Of a stretch of DNA of 64,000 nt, positions 26,656 to 35,338 are shown one piece after another (position 1 is the first letter of the stretch; every line of letters begins with the position of its first letter). This stretch comes from JAQWRV01 sp045564915. GTDB lineage: Bacteria > Pseudomonadota > Alphaproteobacteria > Rhodospirillales > Rhodospirillaceae. Below the pieces are notes generated by a model. It did no database searches. It was given only the letters and a program-made list of their open reading frames with translations, and was not told where the DNA came from. The stretch covers positions 1 through 64,000 of the forward strand of contig JBJLGL010000015.1 in NCBI GenBank assembly GCA_045564915.1. Direction: 5' to 3'. The translations under genes were made by a program, and so were the position numbers.

Positions 26656-27471
26656 ATGACCCAGGATCCCCGCCGGCCACGACCCACACCTAAGGCACAA
26701 AGAAAGCGACGTGGAAGGGCGCTTTCCCGACGTCGTGGGCCTATTTTACGTGTCCTACCAATGATGATAGTGACGGCCGTTTGTTTGCTTGGTTTTCGCG
26801 TTACTATTGTAGTTCAAGACATGCGTACACTAATGACTTCTATCAATTTGGGTCAGTCTGAAGCTATTGCTCAGGAAGATACCGGTGCCCGCATTGAAGA
26901 TTTTGAGAACGCAGCTATCAATGATACAGATACAATCGATGAAGACATCTTTTCTGGGACAGAGGTAACAGATGTCACGGAAGACGATATTCGACTTGGG
27001 CGCGATGGGCAAGGAGAGCCATTAGCTGTTGACCCTCAATCGTTTACAGCCTCGGAGCTTGATCTATTACAGCGATTGTCGGAGCGGCGGGAGCAAATTG
27101 ACGCCCAAGAAAGTGAAATTGCCACTCGCGAGGCAATGCTCAGGGCAGCAGAAACGCGTATTGATGGTAAAATCTCTGAACTGCAGCAGCTTGAACAATC
27201 GCTCTCTGAACTAGTTGCTGAGGCTGATGCCCAGCAACAAGAGAAGATTGATCAATTGGTTCGAATTTACGGGGCCATGAAACCAAAAGATGCAGCCCGT
27301 ATATTCAATGATCTTGACATGCCGATTCTAATTACAGTTGTTGAAATGATGAGGGAAAACAAAGTAGCACCGATTCTGGCCCAGATGGATGCTATAAAGG
27401 CCACGGCTGTGACCGAGGCGCTATCGATGCGCAAGCAAATCCCTGGCCTGCAGAATAGGCCTCAAGGGTAG
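26656..27471 (+). CDS. MotE-like protein (MgtE N-domain-like)
   Basis: 271 residues. A very basic N-terminus (residues 1-28) precedes one membrane segment (about 31-52), an acidic disordered stretch (about 75-115), a coiled coil (about 135-200) and a C-terminal helical domain (YGAMKPKDAARIFNDLDMPILITVVEMM) like the MgtE N-terminal/FliG-middle fold. In alphaproteobacteria MotE is a periplasmic chaperone for MotC that helps flagellar rotation; the family assignment is by pattern. It follows the DUF6468 gene by 42 bases. Confidence 0.8.
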   Translation: MTQDPRRPRPTPKAQRKRRGRALSRRRGPILRVLPMMIVTAVCLLGFRVTIVVQDMRTLMTSINLGQSEAIAQEDTGARIEDFENAAINDTDTIDEDIFSGTEVTDVTEDDIRLGRDGQGEPLAVDPQSFTASELDLLQRLSERREQIDAQESEIATREAMLRAAETRIDGKISELQQLEQSLSELVAEADAQQQEKIDQLVRIYGAMKPKDAARIFNDLDMPILITVVEMMRENKVAPILAQMDAIKATAVTEALSMRKQIPGLQNRPQG

Positions 27472-27819
27472 AGATTCAGAACCTTTCAGCGTTACGCCGG
27501 CATGTAGTGGCTTTGCTAAGCTACGGATTCTAAATGATATTCCTATTTAGACAGAATGATCTATTAACCGGTCGCTAACCAATACTCCCTAACATATTGT
27601 TGCGGTATGCCCTTCTAGATTAGGTGAGATGACAAGATCTTGTCTCAATAACATTAGAGCCGCGAGCGTTGAAACGCTCTGTTACTGAGGCGATTGGCTT
27701 AAATGAGGTTCCTGGTCAAGTCATTATCGGCTTAGACCTTGTGCCACGAGCTAGCCAGATTATAGGTAGCGCACAAGCAGAGGTCTGATGATCTTTGCGG
27801 TAAGAAAGGTTAAATAGGG
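27472..27819. other. Intergenic region before the MotB-like pair
   Basis: 348 bases without a clear gene. It contains a CtrA-like site (27564-27579), the palindrome GACAAGATCTTGTC near 27632-27645 and the inverted repeat GAGCGTTGAAACGCTC near 27665-27680. A reading frame of about 50 codons is open up to a TGA at about 27787 but has no ATG or homology I recognise; it could be the remains of a lost gene. Confidence 0.5.
27564..27579 (+). promoter_or_regulatory. Possible CtrA box
   Basis: TTAACCGGTCGCTAAC matches TTAA-N7-TTAAC with one substitution (CTAA in the second half). It lies about 240 bases before the first gene of the MotB-like operon, farther upstream than is usual for a -35-overlapping CtrA site. 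Confidence 0.4.
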
Positions 27820-28536
27820 ATGACATACGGACGCAAATCTTCTGCTCCGTTCTTTGCAGCCCCTCAGTTCGCCGCGGAGCAACGGCCGGACGGCCATGCG
27901 CCGTGGCTTTTCTTGTCTCTCTATTTGTTGTTGTTTGCATTCTTTATTGTTCTGAATAGTTTCTCTTCCTTTAATCAAGGACGTCGCGATGCTGTGATCA
28001 GTAGTGTTCTTGATGCATTTACAACTGTAATAAGTGCTGGGGATAGAAGTAATTCGGTTGGCCTCATAGGCGTTGGGAGTCAAACGCGCGAGTTTCAAGC
28101 AGCTATAGCGAATATTTTTGGGCCGTCTATACCACTTGCTGACTTGCAGGTCGTAGTGTCTGGCACGCGTATGGATATTGATGTGCCGATCCAAGTTTGG
28201 TTCGAAGGAGATAGCTTGATTGTGCGCGATCCCCTACCCATGCTCGATCGCATTGTAGCCACAGTCAGTTCACCGCCTGAGGGTTTCTTTTATGAGATAG
28301 TTTTGATTGCACAAATTCCAGCTGAAGCTAAAGGGGCTTTGTCCCGCGATATGAATAAGGAAATTCACCGGATTGGTAATGTTGCCCGGGAGTTAGGCAA
28401 AAAAGGAATGCCCCCTAACGCCATTTCCATTGGTATAGAGAGCGGTGATCCTAGATTTATCAGGGTGGTGTTCTTAGCAGTTGAATCGCAAGATTCCGTT
28501 AGGGCTAGCTTGTCTATTGGAGGGCAAGGCCAGTGA
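27820..28536 (+). CDS. Unrecognised membrane-anchored protein, possible MotB-like partner
   Basis: 238 residues that I cannot assign by motif. One membrane helix is visible at about 29-48 (PWLFLSLYLLLFAFFIVLN), followed by a periplasmic domain of about 190 residues with alternating strands and helices. The layout resembles MotB/OmpA-type proteins, but there is no Asp in the membrane helix of the kind that carries protons in MotB. It overlaps the next gene by 4 bases (GTGA), and that gene does have the MotB-type helix, so the two probably form a complex. Confidence 0.7.
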   Translation: MTYGRKSSAPFFAAPQFAAEQRPDGHAPWLFLSLYLLLFAFFIVLNSFSSFNQGRRDAVISSVLDAFTTVISAGDRSNSVGLIGVGSQTREFQAAIANIFGPSIPLADLQVVVSGTRMDIDVPIQVWFEGDSLIVRDPLPMLDRIVATVSSPPEGFFYEIVLIAQIPAEAKGALSRDMNKEIHRIGNVARELGKKGMPPNAISIGIESGDPRFIRVVFLAVESQDSVRASLSIGGQGQ

Positions 28537-29285
28537 ACACACCAATCACTTTTTCACAGCAAGAGTTGTGTTCAATCGATGAGAGTCACTTTTTCTTATC
28601 CTTACGTCCTGCGCGCTCAAGTCATGTTTGGTTGGTGACATTTAGTGATCTATTATTACTTCTTCTGACTTTCTTTGTGTTATTATTCGCAATGTCAGAT
28701 ATTGATCTTGGCCGTTATAGCGCGTTGTTACGTCCTAGCGGACAAGCAATTTTGGATACGCGTTTATCCGTATCAGACTCTGGTCTTCAACAACGTGATC
28801 TCATTCCATCTGAAGATCTAGGTTTCTTAGAAGCAGTTATTACAGATGCGCTGGCAAAAGATGCTCGGTTTGGACAAGTGGAAGCTAAACTGACTAGTGA
28901 ATATCTAGTGCTATCTTTACCTAGTTCTCTGTTATTTGCACCCGGATCTGATGTGCTGACAACCCAGGCTGAGACAGCGTTATTTGACCTAGCTAGTCTG
29001 CTTGGTTCCCTGGATAATGCGATTGCTGTGAGCGGCCATGTTGGGCCTACGGTAAGCCAGGATGAACCCATTCTATTAACCTGGGAATTGTCTCTAATAC
29101 GTGCGGTAAGAGTATCGGACTCCTTGCGGAAATCGGGATTTATCGGTCCATTAACTGTGCTAGGGCAGTCAGATACAGACTACAGGACACGCTCGCAGCT
29201 TATGTCCGAAATGACTAAATCTGAACTAGCAGCTACCGCCAATAGGGTAGACATTGTAATATTTCCTCATATGTCAGGGGTGTGA
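28533..29285 (+). CDS. MotB-like protein (OmpA/MotB family)
   Basis: 250 residues starting at a GTG that overlaps the previous stop. The membrane helix (about 33-54, LVTFSDLLLLLLTFFVLLFAM) has Asp39 at the position of the proton-carrying Asp of MotB. A linker leads to an OmpA-like domain (about 125-245): LPSSLLFAPGSDVLT, IAVSGHVGP, WELSLIRAVRVSDSLRKSG, and TANRVDIVIFPH at the end. It could be a stator subunit or an envelope-energising protein. No MotA/TolQ-type partner is adjacent in the window. Confidence 0.8.
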   Translation: MNTPITFSQQELCSIDESHFFLSLRPARSSHVWLVTFSDLLLLLLTFFVLLFAMSDIDLGRYSALLRPSGQAILDTRLSVSDSGLQQRDLIPSEDLGFLEAVITDALAKDARFGQVEAKLTSEYLVLSLPSSLLFAPGSDVLTTQAETALFDLASLLGSLDNAIAVSGHVGPTVSQDEPILLTWELSLIRAVRVSDSLRKSGFIGPLTVLGQSDTDYRTRSQLMSEMTKSELAATANRVDIVIFPHMSGV

Positions 29286-29295
29286 ACCGTAAATT

Positions 29296-32200
29296 ATGCA
29301 AATGAGCCTGGTCATAAGACGCTTTTGTTTTAGCGCTGCTATTTCCTTTATAGCTGCGTTTACACTGCTGTGCGATACTTATGCTGCATCCATGAGGGTT
29401 GTTGCTCGCGACGGTTATGGTCGTATTGTTTTCGATTGGCCAATTCCTGTTCTTTACACCGCCAATATTATTGCTGGTCAGCTCGTTCTGCAGTTCGACC
29501 GCCCAGTTACCGGTAATGTTCAACTGGCTGCAAACGGCCTAGGCGGTTACTTGGATGAAGGTCGTATTAGCCCAGATAGACGGACGGTTTCGTTTCCATT
29601 AACGAATGACTTCCGTATGCGCGCTTTCACAGTGGGCACTGCTGTTGTCGTTGATTTGTTTGGTGAGTCACCAGTTGATTTTTCTATTCCTTCAGAAAAT
29701 CAAGCCGCTTCGGCCTTACTCGCTGAAATTCAAAGACCTTTCGTCGCTACGGAGAGCATTGGGGTGGTGCCGTCTCAGCAGATGCCAGCTCAAACCGCGA
29801 CAACTATTCCTCTGCCTGCACAAGCATCGGAACAAAGTCCATTACAAATAGCACCTACATTAGATCAAGCTGAATCAGTAACTGAAACGGCTCCGGTTAC
29901 AATATCGGAAGTTACGTCGAAGACGTTATCGGCTAGTTTGCGTACTCCAGTTCCACCACCACCACGGCCTCAAGTAACACAACGTCCTGCGGTACAAATT
30001 GAACCGGCCGTCCTCACGCAAACTTCAGCGGTATCCATGGGGGTACCAATGATAGCATCAGCCTCTTCATTAGAGGATATGGCCCCGGCGGGTGCTAGCT
30101 CTGACGAAGTGAGTATGATTATTCGTTGGGAGGAACCAGCCGCTGCAGCTATCTTCCGCCGTGGCGGATTTCTCTGGGCAGTTTTTGATCGCTACCAGCA
30201 GCTGGATGTGGAAGCTCTTACCCGGGCCGGAGCCCCCTACGTCACCTATGTGGAACAATTGCCCTATCGAAACAACACAATTATTCGCATGGTCACACAG
30301 CCAGGGCTCAACCCGTTTATGCGTCGAGAGGGACTTGCCTGGATTATAGACTTCCGGGCCTTACCAATGCGGCCAACACGAACACTTGATGTTATCGCCC
30401 AGTTTGATCGTACTGAGCCAAATTTGTTTCTACCTGTTACTGAAGCTGGTCGTACCGTTGCTATTGAAGATCCGGAAGTAGGGGACTCCTTCATGGTAGT
30501 TCCCGTCATCCCTCTGGGATATGGTATTTTTCCTGAACGCAATTACCCTAATCTAGAGATGCCAATTACGGCCCAGGGTGTCGTGGTTGTGCCGAATTCA
30601 GACGGTGTTCGTGCGCAGGCTTCGCGTATTGGAATCAATATAGATGTGGAAGGTGGTCTTGCTATTTCTCAGCAGGATCTCACTGCGCGCGATGCAATGA
30701 TAACCTTTGGATCTCAAGAGCAACTACAGCGCATTCTCAATGTTGGGGATTGGCAAATTGGTCGCGAAGCTGATTTCCTTATAACTAAGCAGACCCTCCA
30801 ATTCGCCTTGGGCGACCAGCGAGAAGATGTACGCGAAGAGGCCCGCTATCGGCTGGCCAGGTTTGAATTTGCTAATGGGTTTATTCCGGAAGCACTCGCT
30901 ATCCTGGATATCATGAGCGAGGATAATCCTAAGATCACCGATACCGGGCCATTCCGGGCTTTGCGTGGTGCGTCGAATTTTATGATGCGCCGTTACGATG
31001 AGTCTTTGCAAGATTTCAACCACTACTCCCTGGCTAATGAAGATGATGTCGGTTTTTGGGCATCGCTAGCCCGTGCGCAAGAAAATCCCTCTATTCTCGA
31101 AGCTGAGACTATTACCAAGACCGGGTCAAGCATTGGATCCTATCCACGCCGGATCATGATTCCGTTAGCCATAATGGCTGCTGAGGCTACCATCGACGCT
31201 GGCGATGACTTTGGTGCACAGGGATTTCTAGATCTAATCCGCGAAGAAAACCCGACCCCTCATGAGCAAACTGCTATTGCTTATCTTGATGGTAAGCTTA
31301 AACAAAAAATCGGTGAAATCCAGTTGGCTTTAGAACAATTCAATGCAGCCGAGGAGGGGATGAGCCGTCTCTACAAAACCTTAGCATCCCGTGAGCGTAT
31401 GGAGCTAGAACATCAGCTCGGTGAAATTACCACCTTGGACCTTATTGAAAGCTTAGAGCAACTACGCCATCGCTGGCGCGGTGATGATGTGGAACTCGGA
31501 ATTCTCCATCGACTGTCTGACTTATATATAGAACAAGATAATTACGGAGATGCTTTGCGCACGCTCAAGCTAGCAGCATCATACTTTCGTGATGATCCGA
31601 GTGTGGAGGGTGTAGCGGGCCGTATGAGCGAGGTATTCTTAGAACTTTTCTTAAACGGAGCAGCTGATGATTTATCTCCGATCACTGCTATCGCGTTATT
31701 CGATGAATTCTCAGACCTCCTACCACCTGGTAATCGTGGCGACGATATGATCCGTCTGCTTGCAGATCGGCTTGTCTCAGTCGATCTTTTGGACCAAGCG
31801 GCAATGCTGCTTGAACGGCAGGTAGAATTCCGTTTGGCCGGCCCAGAGCAGGTTCGTGTTGGTGGTCGCTTGGCGCTTGTTCATCTTATGAACCGTCAGC
31901 CTGAAAAAGCACTACAAGTCTTGCAGAATACAAGTTCCAATCAGTCTACCCGAGAGCTTCAGGCCTCGCGCCGCCGTCTCCAGGCCCGTGCTCTAACAGA
32001 GCTTCGTCGGCCTGATGAAGCTATAGTTTTGCTCGGTGCTGATATGACACCGGAATCAAAACAACTTCGTGCTGAGATATATTGGCGCAGTGAGAACTGG
32101 ACTGCCGCTGCTAACGCTATTGCTGAGATGGCACCAGAAGCTGCTCGCGGACTGATACTTGATGATACCAATGCCCGCCTAATACTCAATTGGGCGACGG

Positions 32201-32439
32201 CGCTTACATTAGCCGGAGATGACCGCACCGTTACCCGGGTCCGCCAGCGTTATCTTGCATCTATGGAGGCGACAGCCTTCGCTGATGCCTTTGATCTAAT
32301 CACGACGCCCCGCGAGCGAGGGCTATTGGATTACCGTGCCGTACGACAACAGATAGAGCAGGCAGAAGACTTCCAGTCGTTTCTTGTAGAATATGACGAA
32401 ATGATCGGCGACGATACGCTCTCAAGTGCGATTAACTAG
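29296..32439 (+). CDS. Large periplasmic TPR protein of the MotB-like operon
   Basis: 1047 residues. A signal peptide (about 1-31, ending CDTYAA) is followed by an AMIN-like beta domain (about 32-130, RVVARDGYGRIVFDWP). A Pro/Thr/Gln-rich linker (about 150-240) leads to another beta-rich part (about 255-480) and a long helical TPR-type half (about 490-1020). It starts 10 bases after the MotB-like stop, so it is probably cotranscribed. An AMIN domain usually targets proteins to the septum or peptidoglycan. A peptidoglycan-linked scaffold for the motor is plausible; the function is unknown. Confidence 0.82.
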   Translation: MQMSLVIRRFCFSAAISFIAAFTLLCDTYAASMRVVARDGYGRIVFDWPIPVLYTANIIAGQLVLQFDRPVTGNVQLAANGLGGYLDEGRISPDRRTVSFPLTNDFRMRAFTVGTAVVVDLFGESPVDFSIPSENQAASALLAEIQRPFVATESIGVVPSQQMPAQTATTIPLPAQASEQSPLQIAPTLDQAESVTETAPVTISEVTSKTLSASLRTPVPPPPRPQVTQRPAVQIEPAVLTQTSAVSMGVPMIASASSLEDMAPAGASSDEVSMIIRWEEPAAAAIFRRGGFLWAVFDRYQQLDVEALTRAGAPYVTYVEQLPYRNNTIIRMVTQPGLNPFMRREGLAWIIDFRALPMRPTRTLDVIAQFDRTEPNLFLPVTEAGRTVAIEDPEVGDSFMVVPVIPLGYGIFPERNYPNLEMPITAQGVVVVPNSDGVRAQASRIGINIDVEGGLAISQQDLTARDAMITFGSQEQLQRILNVGDWQIGREADFLITKQTLQFALGDQREDVREEARYRLARFEFANGFIPEALAILDIMSEDNPKITDTGPFRALRGASNFMMRRYDESLQDFNHYSLANEDDVGFWASLARAQENPSILEAETITKTGSSIGSYPRRIMIPLAIMAAEATIDAGDDFGAQGFLDLIREENPTPHEQTAIAYLDGKLKQKIGEIQLALEQFNAAEEGMSRLYKTLASRERMELEHQLGEITTLDLIESLEQLRHRWRGDDVELGILHRLSDLYIEQDNYGDALRTLKLAASYFRDDPSVEGVAGRMSEVFLELFLNGAADDLSPITAIALFDEFSDLLPPGNRGDDMIRLLADRLVSVDLLDQAAMLLERQVEFRLAGPEQVRVGGRLALVHLMNRQPEKALQVLQNTSSNQSTRELQASRRRLQARALTELRRPDEAIVLLGADMTPESKQLRAEIYWRSENWTAAANAIAEMAPEAARGLILDDTNARLILNWATALTLAGDDRTVTRVRQRYLASMEATAFADAFDLITTPRERGLLDYRAVRQQIEQAEDFQSFLVEYDEMIGDDTLSSAIN

Positions 32440-32576
32440 AATTCAAAATGTGGAAAATAACTAGTAAGCTCTCGAAATCTTGCTAGATTAGTTATAGCTA
32501 TTTGATACGATTCGTCAGACGACAAGTTGTTGGATCAGAATTTCTAATGGAAATCTAGGTATAAATCAAGTGATGT

Positions 32577-32618
32577 ATTAGCATTAGCATTAGCATTAGC
32601 ATTAGCATTAGCATTAGC
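32577..32618. repeat. Hexanucleotide microsatellite (ATTAGC)7
   Basis: Seven perfect tandem copies of ATTAGC run from 32577 to 32618 and are followed by TT and the inverted unit GCTAAT (32621-32626). It lies between the convergent 3' ends of the TPR gene and the SDR gene, two bases before the SDR stop. Such tracts change copy number by slippage. Because it lies outside both frames, an effect on translation is not expected; an effect on mRNA ends is possible. Confidence 0.97.
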
Positions 32619-32627
32619 TTGCTAATG

Positions 32628-33398
32628 TCATACATCCATCCCTTGTGAAAACCATCCGCCATCTACGTGAAGCGTGTTGCCTGTGAGGTAGGTTGCTGAA
32701 TCTGAAGCGAGGAATAGGGCTGCTGCTGCAACCTCCCAGGTATCACCGTGGCGTTTCAAGATTAGACGCTTCAAACGTCGTTCACGGCCCGCCAGGTCAG
32801 ACGTGAGAGTGTGTTTGTTCATATCAGTGATTATGTATCCAGGTGCGATATTGTTAACCCGAATATTATGTGAGCCAAGGTCTATGGCCATTGAGCGGGT
32901 GAGTTGCTCGAGGCCTCCCTTGGAGGCAGCGTAGCCGGCCATACCAGAGAATGCTCGCACGCCCCCAATCGATGTTATGTTGATAATAGTGCCACCATTA
33001 CCAGCTTGGATCATTTTGTCAGATGCAACTATACCGCAGGCATATGCTGCACGCAGGTTCGTTCTTATCTGACTGTCAAAGGCATCCAGCCGGTTTTCCG
33101 GCCCACTAATTGGGATAAATATGCCTGCATTGTTAACTAGAATATCTAGTCGGCCGTAATCCTCAGTGATCTGGTCACAGACAGTTCTAAAGGCATCCGT
33201 ATCTAGAATATCGCATTTTCTGTACGAGACACCTTTTGCCGGTATTGCATCCGGTTCTTCAGAGCGGCCCAATCCGATAACATCGGCCCCAGCCTCAGCA
33301 AAGGTGTCCGCAATCTTCGCGCCAATTCCACGGGAACCGCCTGTTACGATTGCTACACGGCTTTCCAATGAAAACAAGTTTTGTGGTTTGTCTGCCAT
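32628..33398 (-). CDS. SDR family oxidoreductase
   Basis: 256-residue short-chain dehydrogenase. The Rossmann motif TGGSRGIG, the NNAG motif, Ser in the NITSIGG strand, the catalytic YxxxK (YAASK) and the C-terminal HVDGGW closure are all present. The pattern (SLESRVAIVTGG) resembles 3-ketoacyl reductases and gluconate-type dehydrogenases; the substrate is not predictable. The frame could begin at a GTG at 33470, but the ATG at 33398 gives the usual family length and has GGGAC upstream. It follows fliP on the same strand and may be read through from that row. Confidence 0.88.
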   Translation of the reverse strand: MADKPQNLFSLESRVAIVTGGSRGIGAKIADTFAEAGADVIGLGRSEEPDAIPAKGVSYRKCDILDTDAFRTVCDQITEDYGRLDILVNNAGIFIPISGPENRLDAFDSQIRTNLRAAYACGIVASDKMIQAGNGGTIINITSIGGVRAFSGMAGYAASKGGLEQLTRSMAIDLGSHNIRVNNIAPGYIITDMNKHTLTSDLAGRERRLKRLILKRHGDTWEVAAAALFLASDSATYLTGNTLHVDGGWFSQGMDV

Positions 33399-33514
33399 AT
33401 CTATGTCCCAACTGCACATGATTCTGGACGCTATTGGGAGGTTCGGTGTGGCGTCTGTCAAGAAGCCCACCCTTTAATAAGGTAGAAAAGAATTGGTAAG
33501 GATGAATGAACTAC

Positions 33515-34282
33515 CTATAAGGGTCCGCCCTCAAAGCTCTGGACCAGACTGCCGACCAGAATGTACCAGCCATCTACTAGTACAAAGAAAACCAGCTTGA
33601 AGGGAAGGGCTATCATCATTGGTGGTAGCATCATCATCCCCATTGACATCAAGACTGAGGCAATCACCATATCGATAATAATGAATGGCACATAAATCAG
33701 GAATCCAATCTCAAAACCTCTCCGGAGTTCTGAAATCATAAATGCAGGAACAAGAGCTTGCAGTGGTGTCTCTTCGGGACTTGTGACGGCCTCCGATTGT
33801 GACATGTCTAGAAATAAAGAGAGGTCTTTGGGACGGACATGCCGTAGCATAAAATCATGGAAGGGACCGATTGACTCCTCAAAAGCAGTTTCTTCGTCAA
33901 TCTGGCCGTCAATTAGCGGACTGATCCCTGAATTCCAGGCGTCCGTGAATGTGGGGGCCATAATGAAAGCCGTCATGAACATAGCTAGAGACATCAATAC
34001 GATGTTGGGTGGTGAGGTCGGCGTGCCCAATGCCCGACGCAGGATAGAAAGAACAACTACAATCCGGGTGAATGATGTCACCATCATAAGAATGGCTGGT
34101 GCTACACTAATGACCGTAAGGAAGAGTAGTAATTGGACAACTCGGCCAGTAGTAGAAGACTCGTCGGGGCCAAAGTCAAAACTGAGACTCTGTGCGAGTG
34201 CATCCGCACTCATCATGCTTAACCCGAGGCCTGCTATTGCAAATACAGCAATTGTCCTCGCTAGAGCTGCTGAATGGGGCAT
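33515..34282 (-). CDS. fliP: Flagellar type III export gate protein FliP
   Basis: 255 residues. A signal peptide (about 1-31) is followed by four membrane helices and the FliP signatures FTRIVVVLSILRRALGT, PPNIVLMSLAMFMTAFIMAP and AFMISELRRGFEIGFLIYVPFIIIDMVIASVLMSMGMMMLPP. It forms the export gate with FliQ and FliR. A TTG at 34306 is in frame, but the ATG at 34282 is preceded by AAAAGGA. It lies in the minus-strand row flhX-like, small gene, fliO, fliP. Confidence 0.96.
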   Translation of the reverse strand: MPHSAALARTIAVFAIAGLGLSMMSADALAQSLSFDFGPDESSTTGRVVQLLLFLTVISVAPAILMMVTSFTRIVVVLSILRRALGTPTSPPNIVLMSLAMFMTAFIMAPTFTDAWNSGISPLIDGQIDEETAFEESIGPFHDFMLRHVRPKDLSLFLDMSQSEAVTSPEETPLQALVPAFMISELRRGFEIGFLIYVPFIIIDMVIASVLMSMGMMMLPPMMIALPFKLVFFVLVDGWYILVGSLVQSFEGGPL

Positions 34283-34330
34283 GGCCGTCAGTCCTTTTCT
34301 TGGCAACGTTTTGCGTCGCCACTGGGTTTC

Positions 34331-34633
34331 TTAGAAAGAAAGATTGTCTGGCGAGACTTTCTTGAAATCACTGCTTATACCGCGTTCAATTAGAAAGCTG
34401 TCGCCTGGTCCAATACAAACAAGGTGTTCCGCATCATCACGTCTTACTAGAACAAGCTTGTGCCGTGCATCAATCATCACTGTTTCAACAGTTGAAATCC
34501 TTTTCTTGCGGCCTAGTACATTGGTTGCCCCATTGCCGAGGCCAAACCGCCTTAGCAAATAGGCCATACCCAAAATTAGTCCTATGACTAGAGCTAGGGC
34601 GAACACAAATTGAAGATAAGATCCTGTTTCCAT
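34331..34633 (-). CDS. fliO: Flagellar export protein FliO
   Basis: 100-residue FliO, which assists FliP assembly. One membrane helix (about 5-27, YLQFVFALALVIGLILGMAYLLRRFG) is followed by a small beta domain (ISTVETVMIDARHKLVLVRRDD). The ATG at 34633 gives the usual arrangement; an upstream ATG at 34669 is in frame but would overlap the preceding gene by 29 bases. It is directly upstream of fliP. Confidence 0.88.
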   Translation of the reverse strand: METGSYLQFVFALALVIGLILGMAYLLRRFGLGNGATNVLGRKKRISTVETVMIDARHKLVLVRRDDAEHLVCIGPGDSFLIERGISSDFKKVSPDNLSF

Positions 34634-34640
34634 GGTATGT

Positions 34641-34979
34641 TTACCGGTTATTCTTGTTGCTACGGCCATAAGCCATGGCTACTTCATTCGGGGGGGGTTC
34701 ACTATGTAAGTTGGGCAGGTTGCCAAAACTTTTTTTCAGATGCGCTATCAGGTTATCCAAGTTGGCAACAATCTTTTCCATTAGGGGGAGGAGCGACCGG
34801 CTTTGTTCTGCTGGAAGCGCAAGTGCCGCATCGCATACTAAGTCGATGCGACTTTCTAGCGATACGAGATCTATTTGACGTTTATCTATCACTTGCTGCA
34901 TTGCGGCTTTTATGACTGCTTCCATATCTGTCAGTTCTGTAAGTAATTCTTTTGCTGTTATTGGATATGTCTCTGTCAT
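34641..34979 (-). CDS. Small helical protein of the fliO-fliP row, unknown
   Basis: 112 residues, all predicted helix, with no recognised motif. The pattern (ITAKELLTELTDMEAVIKAAMQQVIDK, then LPLMEKIVANLDNLIAHLKKS) is like FliT/FlgN-type chaperones or other small flagellar helical proteins. It starts within the end of the FlhB-like gene (ATGA overlap) and ends just before fliO, so it is certainly part of that operon. An 8-base C run near the 3' end (34690-34697, G on the plus strand) encodes three prolines. Confidence 0.7.
   Translation of the reverse strand: MTETYPITAKELLTELTDMEAVIKAAMQQVIDKRQIDLVSLESRIDLVCDAALALPAEQSRSLLPLMEKIVANLDNLIAHLKKSFGNLPNLHSEPPPNEVAMAYGRSNKNNR
34690..34697. repeat. 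Poly-G/C run of 8 in a coding region
   Basis: Eight G residues on the plus strand (CCCCCCCC in the minus-strand gene) code for the PPP of the small helical protein about 19 codons before its stop. It is a possible slippage site, 57 or more bases upstream of fliO. Confidence 0.85.
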
Positions 34980-35338
34980 GGAGAGCCAGCCATTGATAAA
35001 TCTTCATCTTTGGTTTCTGGCCAGTTACCCAGGTTCTCAGGTTCTGGATCACCATTAACGCGATACAAATAGGCTAGGACTTCCGCAACAGCTGAAAATG
35101 CGTCGATTGGAATCGGGCTATCAACATCGACAGCGGCTAGGATTTGCGCAAGATCAGCGTCTTCGCGTACTTTTACATCATTAGCGAAAGCGAGCTCGAG
35201 GATCTTCTCGGCTACGAGTCCCCGTCCTGAGGCAACTACAGTGGGCGCTGCATCAGCCTGTTCTTCCAAAGCTACGGCTATGGCCCTTGGAGAATCTCCC
35301 GCTCTCGAGTCGCCTTTATGAGTGTTATCTGAGGTCAA
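34976..35338 (-). CDS. FlhB C-terminal-domain homologue (FlhX type)
   Basis: 120 residues homologous to the cytoplasmic C-terminal part of FlhB after the cleavage site (SPRAIAVALEEQ, LVAEKILELAFANDVKVREDADLAQIL, PIDAFSAVAEVLAYLYRVNG). It has no membrane part and no NPTH motif; the matching place reads SPRA. FlhX-type proteins can partly replace the FlhB C-terminal domain in substrate switching. The only start in frame is a TTG at 35338 without a clear ribosome-binding site, which suggests low expression. It opens the minus-strand row to fliP. Confidence 0.85.
   Translation of the reverse strand: MTSDNTHKGDSRAGDSPRAIAVALEEQADAAPTVVASGRGLVAEKILELAFANDVKVREDADLAQILAAVDVDSPIPIDAFSAVAEVLAYLYRVNGDPEPENLGNWPETKDEDLSMAGSP

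Noticed and set aside
27632..27787. About 50 open codons ending in IIGSAQAEV before a TGA, in the gap before the MotB-like pair
   Set aside because: There is no ATG start, no ribosome-binding site and no recognisable family. The length is within chance for an open frame, so it was noted only in the gap description as a possible remnant.
32577..32618. Tandem ATTAGC units considered as a CRISPR or iteron array
   Set aside because: The units are 6 bases with no spacers, no cas or rep gene is near, and no A/T-rich origin features surround them. It is a simple microsatellite.
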